DNA of 64,000 nucleotides from positions 806,001-870,000 of the forward strand of contig NZ_CP042163.1 in assembly GCF_007725405.1 (NCBI RefSeq), given 5' to 3'. Positions 25,689 through 34,539 of the stretch are shown piece after piece (position 1 is the stretch's first letter; every line of letters begins with the position of its first letter). The notes below the pieces were generated by a model that did not search any database, had not been told where the DNA came from, and saw only the letters and a list, made by a program, of their open reading frames with translations. The DNA is from Shouchella miscanthi (GTDB lineage Bacteria > Bacillota > Bacilli > Bacillales > Bacillaceae_D). The translations under genes were made by a program, and so were the position numbers.

Positions 25689-26022
25689 ACGAATCCTCCA
25701 TTTTGCTATTTTTTTCAATTTATTTCTATTTAACTAGAATAGATCTTGCAAGAGAGCAGTCGTTAACCTTAAACAGAGACTTTACAAACGGAAGGGAGCT
25801 TTTAATGTTACCGTTTGATCCTCTTGGTGTAGATCTGATTTTAATTTATTTACAACCCCCCCCTGAAAATTCACTATGTTCCAAAATGACAAAAGACCTT
25901 TCTCTGAAGACGACACTATTAAAGCTCGCTTCCCCCTCTCACTACGAGGTCATGCACCTCTATAGCTAGGAATTGTTAAATTAATTAGTTTGAAATAAAT
26001 CCCAGAAGTTGAGGCTATTAAA
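25689..26022. other. Intergenic region without a convincing gene
   Basis: 334 bases. A 54-codon plus-strand frame at 25805-25969 has GGAAGGGAG upstream but a composition unlike a conserved protein, so I do not annotate it. No hairpin or repeat of note. Confidence 0.4.
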
Positions 26023-26181
26023 ATGACAATTGAAATAAATGGTCTATTGCTAGTAGTCATTATGGCAGTGTTCTTTCTCTTTCTATTTATGGTCGTGGAA
26101 AAAGCCGTTCAAAGAGGAGTGGACGCATCAAAACTAAAAGAAGATGTTGAAAAGATTGCCAATGAGAACCGCAAGGAATAA
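26023..26181 (+). CDS. Small single-pass membrane protein
   Basis: A 52-residue frame: a short N-terminus, a strongly hydrophobic helix (residues about 8-27, LLLVVIMAVFFLFLFMVV) and a charged, helical cytoplasmic tail ending ANENRKE. The upstream GAGG at about 12 bases is weak. The amphipathic layout looks like a real small membrane protein, but the function is unknown. Confidence 0.5.
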   Translation: MTIEINGLLLVVIMAVFFLFLFMVVEKAVQRGVDASKLKEDVEKIANENRKE

Positions 26182-26249
26182 AGAGAGTCATTCTTATTTG
26201 TAAGGTATGTATGAAGATGTTGTAACCTAAGTATGGATGATATCATCGT

Positions 26250-26441
26250 TTAAAGTTCATTTCCTATATCTGATTTAGGAAGCAAGACAAATGATGTTGT
26301 TGGTGCATTCTGGTTGTTTGATTGCATTCGCAGAAGGATTTCCTTTTTAAGAATGAGAACGAAATCCTCAGGCAGAGATAGCGAGAGAGCGTGAGTGTAA
26401 GCTTCTAAAAGGCAATGGTTCGGTAAGCTTTTTAATGACAT
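26250..26441 (-). CDS. Sda-like sporulation checkpoint protein
   Basis: A 63-residue protein whose first 40 residues match the Sda helical hairpin: L-x-x-L-L-x-x-A-Y-x-x-A-L-x-L-x-L, DFVLILKKEI and LR. Sda binds the KinA dimerisation domain and blocks sporulation phosphorelay when replication is perturbed. The C-terminal 23 residues are an extension not seen in B. subtilis Sda. GGAG lies 9 bases before ATG. A one-mismatch DnaA box (TTATCGACA, 26453) overlaps the leader region; B. subtilis sda is itself DnaA-controlled. Confidence 0.7.
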   Translation of the reverse strand: MSLKSLPNHCLLEAYTHALSLSLPEDFVLILKKEILLRMQSNNQNAPTTSFVLLPKSDIGNEL

Positions 26442-26581
26442 AAATGCACTCCTTATCGACAGTATTTCACTTATATCCCTTAATTTCTAGAATAACGTTG
26501 CAAATCCCTACACAAATTGTCTTTTTTTCTATAAAATTTGTAGAAAAGAGAGTTGGCGAAGATGTGTGGAGAGGTGAGAAG

Positions 26582-27676
26582 ATGGCAGAGCCATTAAAAA
26601 ATATGTATAGTAGACCACTATTAGAGGATTTGGCTACGCGAATAAGCGCTAAAGATGATCATTTCGATAAAGTAAGTTTTATTGAAGCCGTCTTTAATGG
26701 GCAGTGGGAATCACTGTCTTTAAAAGAACGAATGCGAAAGATTACATTGGCTCTTGGTCAAACCCTGCCTAAGGATTATCGGAACGCACTTCGTATTTTA
26801 CAGTCATTAGGAAATGATGCTCAAAAAGGGTTATTTGTACTATTTCCCGATTTTGTCGAAGTGTATGGATTAGAGCATTGGGAAGAGTCCATCCAAGCGC
26901 TTGAATATTTTACGAAGGGTTCAACAAGTGAGTTTGCCGTGCGACCATTTATTAAGAAAGACCCTGATCGTATGATGGAACAAATGAAGAGATGGGCAAC
27001 AGATAAGGACGAGCATGTTCGTCGTTTGGCAAGTGAAGGCTGTCGTCCTCGCTTACCGTGGGGAGCGGCATTGACAGACTTTAAGCGCGATCCAAGCCCG
27101 GTTTTGGAAGTGTTAGAGCTCTTGAAAGAAGATCCTTCTAAATACGTCCGAAAAAGTGTCGCCAACAATCTAAATGATGTTTCGAAAGATCATCCTGATG
27201 TTGTGCTAGCAGTTGCCAATCGGTGGAAAGGACAGCATGAGCATACTGATTGGATTATTCGCCATGGTTGTAGAGGGTTATTAAGGCTAGATGTACCTGA
27301 GGCTTATGCGCTATTTAATTATGTAAACAGTAAAGAATGCCCTCAAATTTTTGTAGACGCGAACTTAGAGGCTTCTGCAAACGAAATTAAGATTGGTGAC
27401 TCTGTTACGCTATCTTGGGGTGTGGCGATTAAAGAGCCTGTGAATGGAAGAGTTCGGTTTGAATATGCAATCGACTTTATGAAAGCTAACGGAAAAAGTT
27501 CACGAAAGAAATTCCTTCTTCTTGATCGAACATTCACGAAAAAAGAGACGTTAACGCGTCATCGAATGCACCACTTTGCTGATCTATCCACTAGAAAGCA
27601 TTACCCTGGTGAGCATGCCGTTTCCTTATTAGCAAATGGTGTTACGCTAGCACAAACGACAATAAATGTAACATAA
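26582..27676 (+). CDS. DNA alkylation repair glycosylase, AlkC-like
   Basis: A 364-residue HEAT-like-repeat protein: helical repeats across residues about 20-250 with VRRLASEGCRPRLPWG and KYVRKSVANNLND, typical of AlkC/AlkD DNA glycosylases that excise N3- and N7-alkylated purines. Residues about 265-360 are beta-rich (GDSVTLSWGVAI and similar), matching the C-terminal Ig-like domain known for some AlkC proteins. The ATG at 26582 follows GGAGAGGTGAGAAG. Single gene. Confidence 0.83.
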   Translation: MAEPLKNMYSRPLLEDLATRISAKDDHFDKVSFIEAVFNGQWESLSLKERMRKITLALGQTLPKDYRNALRILQSLGNDAQKGLFVLFPDFVEVYGLEHWEESIQALEYFTKGSTSEFAVRPFIKKDPDRMMEQMKRWATDKDEHVRRLASEGCRPRLPWGAALTDFKRDPSPVLEVLELLKEDPSKYVRKSVANNLNDVSKDHPDVVLAVANRWKGQHEHTDWIIRHGCRGLLRLDVPEAYALFNYVNSKECPQIFVDANLEASANEIKIGDSVTLSWGVAIKEPVNGRVRFEYAIDFMKANGKSSRKKFLLLDRTFTKKETLTRHRMHHFADLSTRKHYPGEHAVSLLANGVTLAQTTINVT

Positions 27677-27740
27677 TGGATGCGAAACGAACAGATGAAG
27701 AATAGGCTAATGTTCCTGTTTTTTGCCTTTTTTAACAAAT

Positions 27741-27770
27741 TGATTTTCATTCTCAAGTCATTTGTACTAT
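27741..27770 (+). promoter_or_regulatory. Promoter with candidate Fur box
   Basis: TGATTTTCATTCTCA at 27741-27755 matches the Bacillus 7-1-7 Fur box (TGATAAT-n-ATTATCA) at 11-12 of 14 positions. It overlaps a -35-like TTGATT (27740), with a TACTAT -10-like hexamer at 27765-27770. It lies 34 bases before a small reading frame. Confidence 0.5.
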
Positions 27771-27803
27771 AGTGAAGATACTAGGCAAAAGGAGGGTATT
27801 AGC

Positions 27804-27941
27804 ATTTATTCTTCAGACGTTTTACAGAGACTAATAGATGATTTTGAAAACGGTCTCAATCGCCCCCTGTTAGAGGAAGAACGTATTTTTTTAGAACATA
27901 TTCTTATGGACATGGATGATAGAGAGATATTCATGCCTTAA
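27804..27941 (+). CDS. Possible small acidic protein with ATT start
   Basis: A 45-codon frame with AGGAGGG 7 bases before an ATT codon; no ATG, GTG or TTG is available in frame near that site. The product is acidic and helical (DVLQRLIDDFENGL, LLEEERIFLEHILMDMDD). An iron-responsive role would follow from the upstream Fur box. B. subtilis Fur-regulated small proteins (Fbp) are basic, so this is not one of them by sequence. Confidence 0.35.
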   Translation: MYSSDVLQRLIDDFENGLNRPLLEEERIFLEHILMDMDDREIFMP

Positions 27942-28057
27942 AATGCTTTTTAATGAAAACAACCTTATATAAAGATCGATCAAAGGAGCTCCTATCATAC
28001 TAGAGGGCTTCTTTTTTATGCGTGAAAAACCGCTAATGGTAGGGCTTTATCCCGTTG

Positions 28058-28077
28058 ACTATGACACTTATCATAGT
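28058..28077. promoter_or_regulatory. Candidate DesR-binding region upstream of des
   Basis: A perfect inverted repeat ACTATGA-cactta-TCATAGT about 70 bases before the des start, followed by AATGACAGTTGTGTC. The -10 candidate TACAAT (28121-28126) has no good -35, consistent with activation by phosphorylated DesR. Identification rests on position and on the linked desKR genes. Confidence 0.5.
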
Positions 28078-28146
28078 TGGTGAATGACAGTTGTGTCTTA
28101 CGCTTGCAAAGGTCAGTCGGTACAATAACGTTTGAGGTGGTCGGAG

Positions 28147-29190
28147 ATGAGTAGGGAAAAACAACGAGCGTTAAAACAGAGTGTCGCACCGTATGCTAAA
28201 TCGAATACAAAGATTGGCGTCTTTCAATTAGTAAATACACTATTACCTTTTTTTATCATGTGGTTCTTAGCGTATCAGAGCTTAAAGCTTTCTATTGTAT
28301 TAAGTCTTGTTTGTTCCGTGATCGCAGCAGGGTTTGTGGTTCGAACGTTTATTATTTTTCATGATTGTACCCACGGAAGTTTTCTGAAATCACCTAAATG
28401 GAATCGATTAATAGGAAATATAAGTGGCGTGCTGACGCACTTTCCATTTGAAAAGTGGAAGCACAGTCATTCGATTCATCACGCGACGAGTGGGAATTTA
28501 GACAAACGTGGCACAGGGGATATTTGGGTAATGACCGTAGATGAATATAAAGAAGCATCATCATTCGAACGTTTGAAGTATCGCTTGTACAGAAACCCAT
28601 TGGTTTTATTCGGATTAGGTCCGCTTTATTTATTTTTAATCGAAAATCGCATTAATTGTAAGGGTGCAAAACGGAAGGAACGGTACAACACGTATCTAAC
28701 AAATGCATGCATTTTACTGCTCTATGTAGGAATGGGTATGCTTGTTGGTTGGGAAGCTTTCTTAATTGTTCAACTTCCTATTATGTATGTATCAGGCGCA
28801 GCAGGAATTTGGTTATTCTATGTACAACATCAATTCGAAGATTCTTACTTTGAAAATGATCATGAGTGGGACTTTGTAAAAGCAGCTGTTGATGGAAGTT
28901 CTTACTATAAATTACCTAAGATCATACAATGGTTGACTGGGAATATTGGGTATCACCATGTGCATCATTTAAGTCCAAAAGTGCCAAATTATTATTTGGA
29001 AAAAACACATGAGAATACACCACCGTTACAGACAGCAACGACGATTACACTGAAAAAGAGTCTTGAATCCATTTCTTTCCGGTTATATGATGAAGAGAAC
29101 CAAACGTTCATTAGCTTTAAAGAAATGAAAGTTGCTGATCGATTACAGTCCATTCGACGTTCACGAGGTAGAACAAATCGAGTAGGATAA
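28147..29190 (+). CDS. des: Fatty acid desaturase
   Basis: A 347-residue membrane desaturase acting on phospholipid acyl chains. The three histidine boxes are visible: HDCTHG near residue 78, HSIHH near 114 and HHVHH near 275. Hydrophobic blocks on either side give the usual four transmembrane helices. It is linked to DesK and DesR, the cold-sensing two-component system that induces it in B. subtilis. The ATG at 28147 follows GAGGTGGTCGGAG. Confidence 0.93.
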   Translation: MSREKQRALKQSVAPYAKSNTKIGVFQLVNTLLPFFIMWFLAYQSLKLSIVLSLVCSVIAAGFVVRTFIIFHDCTHGSFLKSPKWNRLIGNISGVLTHFPFEKWKHSHSIHHATSGNLDKRGTGDIWVMTVDEYKEASSFERLKYRLYRNPLVLFGLGPLYLFLIENRINCKGAKRKERYNTYLTNACILLLYVGMGMLVGWEAFLIVQLPIMYVSGAAGIWLFYVQHQFEDSYFENDHEWDFVKAAVDGSSYYKLPKIIQWLTGNIGYHHVHHLSPKVPNYYLEKTHENTPPLQTATTITLKKSLESISFRLYDEENQTFISFKEMKVADRLQSIRRSRGRTNRVG

Positions 29191-29201
29191 AATGAAAATG
29201 G

Positions 29202-29231
29202 GGAAGCTCTCGGGAAAGAGAGCTTTCTTTG
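29202..29231 (+). terminator. Terminator between des and desK
   Basis: AAGCTCTC-gggaaa-GAGAGCTT followed by TCTTTG. It should separate the strongly induced des transcript from desKR, or reduce readthrough. Confidence 0.65.
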
Positions 29232-29265
29232 CTGTATACCAAATCGGATGTAAGGAGTCTTTAGG

Positions 29266-30399
29266 ATGTACCATTGGTTTCATATTTTCCCGAAGAATAC
29301 GGGGTTAAGTCTCTATGCATGGATTGTCTTTTGCTTATTGCCTTTTTACTTTATTATTCGTTCATCTACTCTTTATGAAATCATTGTAGGTGTGGCAATG
29401 ATTATGCTTTTTTTCACTACCTATCGGTTGTCTTTTATAAAAAGAGGCTGGACTGTTTATGTGGCGCTTAGTATTGAAATGCTTATTAGTGTTGGCATGA
29501 CCATTTATTTTGGCTATGTCTACTTCGCCTTATTTATCGCCTTTTTTATAGGGAATTTAAAAAGCCGAGCAGGTTTTATCAGTTTATATGTGGTGCATCT
29601 TTCTACGACTGTCATTGCGTTTACCATTGGTTCCTTATTAGAGAATGAAGGGTTCATGGCTCAACTTCCTTTTAATGTACTTAGTATATTAGGCGTTATT
29701 TTGTTACCATTTACCATTTACCATCGTAATCGTAGAGAAGAGTTAGAAAGTCAGCTTAAGGTAGCAAATGAACGAATTTCCCAGCTGATGGTTGTGGAGG
29801 AGAGGCAGCGTATTGCCAGAGATCTACACGATACATTGGGACAAAAGCTATCTTTAATCGGGTTGAAAAGTGACTTGGCACGTAAATTATTAAAAGTAAA
29901 GCCAGATTTAGCTGAGCAAGAGCTTGAAGACATTAATCAGACGTCAAGAACAGCACTTCGTGAAGTGAGAGAGATCGTTTCAGATATGAGAACAGCGCGA
30001 TTGAAAGACGAAATTGGGCATGTTCAAGCACTCCTAGCTTCGAGTAATATGACGTGTGAGATTTCAGGAGAAGGGTCATTCAAACACCTCCCTCTGCTAA
30101 TTGAAGACGTATTTTGTATGTGTTTAAAAGAATCTGTGACAAATGTAGTCAAGCATAGTGACGCTACTACGTGTACCATTCAATTAGAAAATCATCCGAA
30201 TGAATGGCGAATGATTGTAAAAGATGATGGCGTCGGATTGCAGCATGAGCTACCGGTAAGAAAGAAAAGTGGATTAATTGGGATGAAAGAAAGACTAGAA
30301 TTCGTTAACGGGGAATTGGACATAACGTCTAGTCAGGGGACAGTACTGACATTTGCTATACCAAGAATTATTTATCAAAATGAAGGAGAGGTACTATGA
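29266..30399 (+). CDS. desK: Thermosensor histidine kinase DesK
   Basis: A 377-residue kinase with four to five N-terminal transmembrane segments (residues about 12-150), a coiled-coil linker, the phosphoacceptor His188 in ARDLHDTLGQK, and a HATPase domain with KESVTNVVKHSD and DDGVGL. The NarL-type kinase class and the His position match B. subtilis DesK, which senses membrane thickness. AAGGAG upstream; the end overlaps desR by 4 bases. Confidence 0.94.
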   Translation: MYHWFHIFPKNTGLSLYAWIVFCLLPFYFIIRSSTLYEIIVGVAMIMLFFTTYRLSFIKRGWTVYVALSIEMLISVGMTIYFGYVYFALFIAFFIGNLKSRAGFISLYVVHLSTTVIAFTIGSLLENEGFMAQLPFNVLSILGVILLPFTIYHRNRREELESQLKVANERISQLMVVEERQRIARDLHDTLGQKLSLIGLKSDLARKLLKVKPDLAEQELEDINQTSRTALREVREIVSDMRTARLKDEIGHVQALLASSNMTCEISGEGSFKHLPLLIEDVFCMCLKESVTNVVKHSDATTCTIQLENHPNEWRMIVKDDGVGLQHELPVRKKSGLIGMKERLEFVNGELDITSSQGTVLTFAIPRIIYQNEGEVL

Positions 30400-30995
30400 T
30401 TCGAATTGTGATTGCAGAGGATCAAGGAATGGTATTAGGTGCACTTGCATCCTTGTTAGAATTGGAAGCGGATATGACGGTTGTGGGAAAAGCCAAAACA
30501 GGTGTTGACGCCGTTGCGCTTGTGAAGCAGGTCCAACCTGATATTTGTATTATGGATATTGAAATGCCACTTATGACCGGAATAGAGGCTGCTGAACAAT
30601 TAAAAGAAGAAGCATGCAAAATTATTATTCTCACGACATTTGCACGAACCGGTTATTTTAATTATGCCCGGGCTGCTGGAGTCAGTGGGTATTTGCTAAA
30701 AGATAGTCCAAGTGATGAATTAGCACGAGCCATTCGGACAATCCTAGATGGACGCAAAGTCTATGCACCTGAACTAATGGATATGATCGACGACAGCACA
30801 AACCCGTTAACCGATCGAGAAGGTCAAGTGATTCAACTAATCGCAGAAGGAAAGAGCACAAAAGAAGTAGCCGATCATTTAAACATAAAAACAGGAACCG
30901 TCCGAAATTATGTATCGGTTATTTATGAGAAGTTAAACGTTACTAATCGGATTGAAGCCATTTCGCTTATCCAAGAAAAAGGCTGGTATAAATAA
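30396..30995 (+). CDS. desR: Response regulator DesR
   Basis: A 199-residue NarL-type regulator: receiver domain with phosphoacceptor Asp54 in CIMDIEMP, conserved Thr and Lys (LTTFAR, YLLKDS), then a LuxR-type helix-turn-helix (LTDREGQVIQLIAEGKSTKEVADHL). It activates des in bacilli. Co-translated with desK through an ATGA overlap. Confidence 0.95.
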   Translation: MIRIVIAEDQGMVLGALASLLELEADMTVVGKAKTGVDAVALVKQVQPDICIMDIEMPLMTGIEAAEQLKEEACKIIILTTFARTGYFNYARAAGVSGYLLKDSPSDELARAIRTILDGRKVYAPELMDMIDDSTNPLTDREGQVIQLIAEGKSTKEVADHLNIKTGTVRNYVSVIYEKLNVTNRIEAISLIQEKGWYK

Positions 30996-31040
30996 GATCA
31001 AATAAATGTGCATAGTTAAGTAAATGAGTTTTTTTAAGTT

Positions 31041-31367
31041 GTGAACCAAAGTGAAAAAATGATCTTGTTGGAAGGGGCTCATGAATGGAAACGAAAAAAG
31101 CTTCTACAGTATGTGGCGTTAATCGTTAGCATTGTTTGTTTCCTTATGACGTTCATCACCCCAACAAGAATAGTAGGGTCGTTAGTGGGTGACTATAGTG
31201 TATATGCACTTACAGCAGTTGGTGTCGTTCTATCCAGTTATTCGTTACGCAAAGCGAAAAGAAAACATGTGCCAACCCTGTCGTTAGTTTTCTCCTTATC
31301 TTTGCCTATCTATATCGTGCTTACAATGGTTTTATTGTTTACCGGCATCATTGATGTTGCTCCTTGA
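31041..31367 (+). CDS. Small membrane protein
   Basis: A 108-residue protein with three predicted hydrophobic segments (residues about 24-42, 50-66 and 82-103) separated by basic loops (RKAKRKH). GTG start with only a weak site; an ATG at 31059 is possible. Not recognised. Followed, beyond a convergent frame, by a terminator at 31675. Confidence 0.5.
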   Translation: MNQSEKMILLEGAHEWKRKKLLQYVALIVSIVCFLMTFITPTRIVGSLVGDYSVYALTAVGVVLSSYSLRKAKRKHVPTLSLVFSLSLPIYIVLTMVLLFTGIIDVAP

Positions 31368-31387
31368 TTGGTACCTCGAAAGAACAA

Positions 31388-31618
31388 TTACATTCCAAGA
31401 AGTAAGCTTGCCATTACAGTAATGATGAAGGCAATAACGATTGAAGCGACAAACCATGATTTTACGGTTCCTTCGTTTTTTAACAAAGCATCAAATATCC
31501 CATTGAGAATAAAAACAATAACAAACACAATGATAAAAAGTAAGATAATGATCACAGTGTTATCCTTCTTAAAAAAAATAGCGGTTTCTTTATTATAAAG
31601 TAATGCAAAAGGATACAT
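31388..31618 (-). CDS. Possible small membrane protein
   Basis: 76 residues from the ATG at 31618 (the frame continues to a TTG at 31669). Two strongly hydrophobic segments (NTVIIILLFIIVFVIVFI and SWFVASIVIAFIITVMA) look like genuine transmembrane helices. No clear ribosome binding site, and it lies between a plus-strand gene and that gene's terminator, which weakens the call. Confidence 0.35.
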   Translation of the reverse strand: MYPFALLYNKETAIFFKKDNTVIIILLFIIVFVIVFILNGIFDALLKNEGTVKSWFVASIVIAFIITVMASLLLGM

Positions 31619-31674
31619 AAACCTATTGTCGAAATGAATTTCTTCTTTCTCACATTTCGTTTTGAACAACTTGC

Positions 31675-31702
31675 TTTCTTATCAGGAAGAAAGCTTTTTT
31701 GA
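31675..31702 (+). terminator. Rho-independent terminator
   Basis: GCTTTCTT-atcagg-AAGAAAGC followed by TTTTTTG. It terminates plus-strand transcription coming from the small membrane protein gene. Confidence 0.75.
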
Positions 31703-31764
31703 GTTTAAGGGTTAGTAACAAAAAAATGAATGTAATAGTGCTTAAACAATGTCAATAAAGCACA

Positions 31765-31794
31765 AAAGAACCTATCACTTTGCATAGGTTCTTT
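31765..31794 (-). terminator. Terminator of the sulfate transporter operon
   Basis: AAAGAACCTAT and ATAGGTTCTTT form a perfect 11-bp stem with an 8-base loop. On the minus strand it is followed by TTTGTGC; it lies about 20 bases after the cysA stop. Confidence 0.8.
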
Positions 31795-31813
31795 GGCATG
31801 AAACTTAATTTGG

Positions 31814-32881
31814 CTAAATGACATAGTCATTCACGTGGAAAACGCCAATTTTTTCAGGTCGAATATAAGCTGTATCGCCAACTTGTAGGCCAAGCTCGGC
31901 AATCGTTTTTTTCGGTTGTTGAATGTCAATCATCTCCGGGTGACCTTCATGTTTCGCTTCAATAAAAACAATGGGTCCAACTGGATGAATGGATGTGATC
32001 GTTATTTTTAAGTCGGCTTTTCCCTCATAAGTCGTCGAAATGGAAAATTCGTGTGGGCGAGCAAATCCGATTGCTTCCACTTCTTCCAGTGTTGAAGCGG
32101 TTTCCCAGTCAGCGCCTTGAATGTGCAACGTTCCTGCTTTAGCTTGACCGGAAAAGCGGTTTGCATTTCCTAGAAATTCATAGACAAATGGTGTCCGAGG
32201 TTCTTCATAGACGTAAGTAGGTGTCCCCACTTGTTCGATTGTACCATTCCGCATGACAACTACTTTATCAGCTACATCAAGTGCTTCTTCTTGGTCGTGT
32301 GTAACAAAGACAGTTGTAATACCAGTCTGTTTGTGCAACGTCCGTAACCACCGGCGTAGCTCTTTACGTACTTGAGCATCAAGTGCCCCGAACGGTTCAT
32401 CTAGTAGTAATACATCTGGATTAATAGCTAAGGCACGAGCGAGTGCTACACGTTGCCGCTGTCCTCCTGATAATTCAGATGGATACCTTTGCCCAAGGCC
32501 GTCGAGCTTCACAAGAGAAAGAAGTTCATCGACACGCTTTGTAATCTCTTGCTTAGAGGGCCGTTCGCTACGTTTTAAAACCGTTAAGCCGTATGCAATG
32601 TTCGCTGATACCGTCATGTGAGCAAATAGGGCATAGTGTTGAAACACGAAGCCAACTTTTCGCTCACGTGGGGATCGGTGAGTGACGTTTTTTCCTTTAA
32701 TTTCAATTTCGCCACCATTGGTTGTCTCTAATCCAGCAATCATGCGCAGTAGCGTCGTTTTACCAGAACCAGAGGGGCCGAGTAAAGCGAACAATTCTCC
32801 CTGTTCCACTTCCAGATTAATATCCTTTAAAATCGGTGTGGTACCGAATGATTTATAGAGGCTCGTCATTTTAATGGTCAT
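31814..32881 (-). CDS. cysA: Sulfate/thiosulfate ABC transporter ATP-binding protein
   Basis: A 355-residue ATPase of the CysA class: Walker [10 protein letters not shown] near residue 36, signature [15 protein letters not shown], Walker [13 protein letters not shown], switch His in [15 protein letters not shown], and a C-terminal TOBE-like regulatory region that binds the sulfate transporter type of partner. Its ATG overlaps the cysW stop. Energises sulfate import with the two permeases and the binding protein encoded upstream. Confidence 0.93.
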   Translation of the reverse strand: MTIKMTSLYKSFGTTPILKDINLEVEQGELFALLGPSGSGKTTLLRMIAGLETTNGGEIEIKGKNVTHRSPRERKVGFVFQHYALFAHMTVSANIAYGLTVLKRSERPSKQEITKRVDELLSLVKLDGLGQRYPSELSGGQRQRVALARALAINPDVLLLDEPFGALDAQVRKELRRWLRTLHKQTGITTVFVTHDQEEALDVADKVVVMRNGTIEQVGTPTYVYEEPRTPFVYEFLGNANRFSGQAKAGTLHIQGADWETASTLEEVEAIGFARPHEFSISTTYEGKADLKITITSIHPVGPIVFIEAKHEGHPEMIDIQQPKKTIAELGLQVGDTAYIRPEKIGVFHVNDYVI

Positions 32882-33696
32882 TTCGTTTTTACCTTCCTTT
32901 GACGGGATTCCACCAATTGTTTTACAACGATGGTAACAATGGCAAAGAGGGACATTAAAGCAGCAATGGCAAACGACGCCGTGAACTGGTATTCGTTGTA
33001 TAAAATTTCAACGTGAAGCGGCATCGTATTGGTGCTGCCCCGAATACGGCCTGACACAACAGATACTGCACCAAATTCACCAATTGTGCGGGCTGTACAG
33101 AGAATGACGCCGTAGAGAAGTCCCCATTTAATAGCAGGTAACGTCACACGAAGAAAGGTTTGCCAGCCGCTGGCACCAAGGGTAACGGATGCTTCTTCGG
33201 CTTCTGATCCTTGTGCCTCCATTAGTGGAATGAGTTCTCTCACTACAAAAGGTAACGTGACGAACATCGTCGCGAGAATGATTCCTGGTAAGGCAAAGAT
33301 CACTTGAAAACCATTCGCTGTAAGCCATTCACCAAAAAAGCCATAAACACCATAAAGCAAAATAAAGAGTAGCCCTGCAATAACAGGAGAAACCGCAAAA
33401 GGGATTTCAATAAGCGTTATGAGAAACTGTCTACCTTTAAATTGAAATTTGGTTAATGCCCAAGCGGCAGCTAGACCAAACAATGTATGTAAAGGAACGG
33501 TAATGACTACGACTAATAGTGTTAATTGAATCGCAGATAATGCATCGGGTTCAGTAATGGACGCAACAAACACTTGAAATCCTTGTGCAAAAGCGCCGGA
33601 AAAGATGACAATTAGTGGAAGAAACAGAAACAACAATAAGAATAAAAACGCAACACTAATTAATGCATAGCTTAACCATGTTTTTTTTGTTTGCAT
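32878..33696 (-). CDS. cysW: Sulfate ABC transporter permease CysW
   Basis: A 272-residue permease with six transmembrane segments and the cytoplasmic EEA loop ([25 protein letters not shown]). [11 protein letters not shown] is typical of CysW. The ATG at 33696 shares one base with the cysT stop (TAATG) and follows AGGAGG at 7 bases; a longer frame to 33738 overlaps cysT and is rejected. Confidence 0.92.
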   Translation of the reverse strand: MQTKKTWLSYALISVAFLFLLLFLFLPLIVIFSGAFAQGFQVFVASITEPDALSAIQLTLLVVVITVPLHTLFGLAAAWALTKFQFKGRQFLITLIEIPFAVSPVIAGLLFILLYGVYGFFGEWLTANGFQVIFALPGIILATMFVTLPFVVRELIPLMEAQGSEAEEASVTLGASGWQTFLRVTLPAIKWGLLYGVILCTARTIGEFGAVSVVSGRIRGSTNTMPLHVEILYNEYQFTASFAIAALMSLFAIVTIVVKQLVESRQRKVKTK

Positions 33697-34523
33697 TACG
33701 TTATCCTCCTTTGTCCAAGTTTCCTTGAAATAAGCCACTGAAGCGCGTTAACAGACAAAAGAAGTGCAAACGAAAGTGTTAGCATGACAACGGCAATAGC
33801 TGTAGCGCCACCATAATCAAATTGCTCGAGCTTCGTCATAATAAGCAAAGGTACGATCTCGGTTTGCATCGGCATATTACCGGCGATGAAAACAACAGAA
33901 CCGTATTCTCCGAGTGCTCGTGCAAATGCCAGCGTCATTCCTGCTAGTAACGCAGGAATGAGCACAGGGAAAATCACGGTCCGAAATGTTTGGAAAGGTG
34001 TAGCACCGAGCAGTGCTGAAGCTTCTTCCGTTTCTTTATCAATTGTTTTTAAAACCGGTTCCACCATACGAACGACAAATGGGAGTCCGATAAAGGTTAA
34101 CGCAATGGTAACTCCAATTGGTGTGAAAGCGACTTGAATGCCAAGAGGAGCAAGTAGTGACCCAATCCATCCACTTTCTGTGTAAAGGCTTGTCAATGCT
34201 ATCCCTGCTACCGCAGTAGGTAAGGCAAAGGGTAAATCAATCATGCCGTCCATGATCCGTTTACCTGGGAACGTGTAACGCACCATGACCCAAGCAATTA
34301 AAACGCCGAACACACCATTTATTAATGCAGCAATTAACGAGGCTGTAAAAGATAAGCGAAACGCTGCGTATACACGTGGGTCATTTAGCGCGTTCCAAAA
34401 CGTATCCCAGCCATTATAAACAGTAAAAACAATCAATGCGGCAAGGGGAATGAAGACAATAAAACTCATATAGAGCATCGTAAAGCCTAAGCTTAACCCA
34501 AAGCCAGGTAATATTCGTTTCAT
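33696..34523 (-). CDS. cysT: Sulfate ABC transporter permease CysT
   Basis: A 275-residue permease with six transmembrane segments, the EEA loop EEASALLGATPFQTFRTVIFPVL, and ALGEYGSVVFIAGNMPMQTEI, the CysT/CysU signature. It forms the membrane heterodimer with CysW. 16 bases after the binding-protein gene. Confidence 0.93.
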   Translation of the reverse strand: MKRILPGFGLSLGFTMLYMSFIVFIPLAALIVFTVYNGWDTFWNALNDPRVYAAFRLSFTASLIAALINGVFGVLIAWVMVRYTFPGKRIMDGMIDLPFALPTAVAGIALTSLYTESGWIGSLLAPLGIQVAFTPIGVTIALTFIGLPFVVRMVEPVLKTIDKETEEASALLGATPFQTFRTVIFPVLIPALLAGMTLAFARALGEYGSVVFIAGNMPMQTEIVPLLIMTKLEQFDYGGATAIAVVMLTLSFALLLSVNALQWLISRKLGQRRIT

Positions 34524-34539
34524 AATCGACTCCTACGTA

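Noticed and set aside
25805-25969. 54-codon frame with GGAAGGGAG upstream
   Set aside because: The site is reasonable but the peptide has a low-complexity start and no conserved character; not enough support.
31368-31598. Plus-strand 76-codon frame
   Set aside because: Lies opposite a frame with clear transmembrane pattern and lacks a start signal; likely a shadow.
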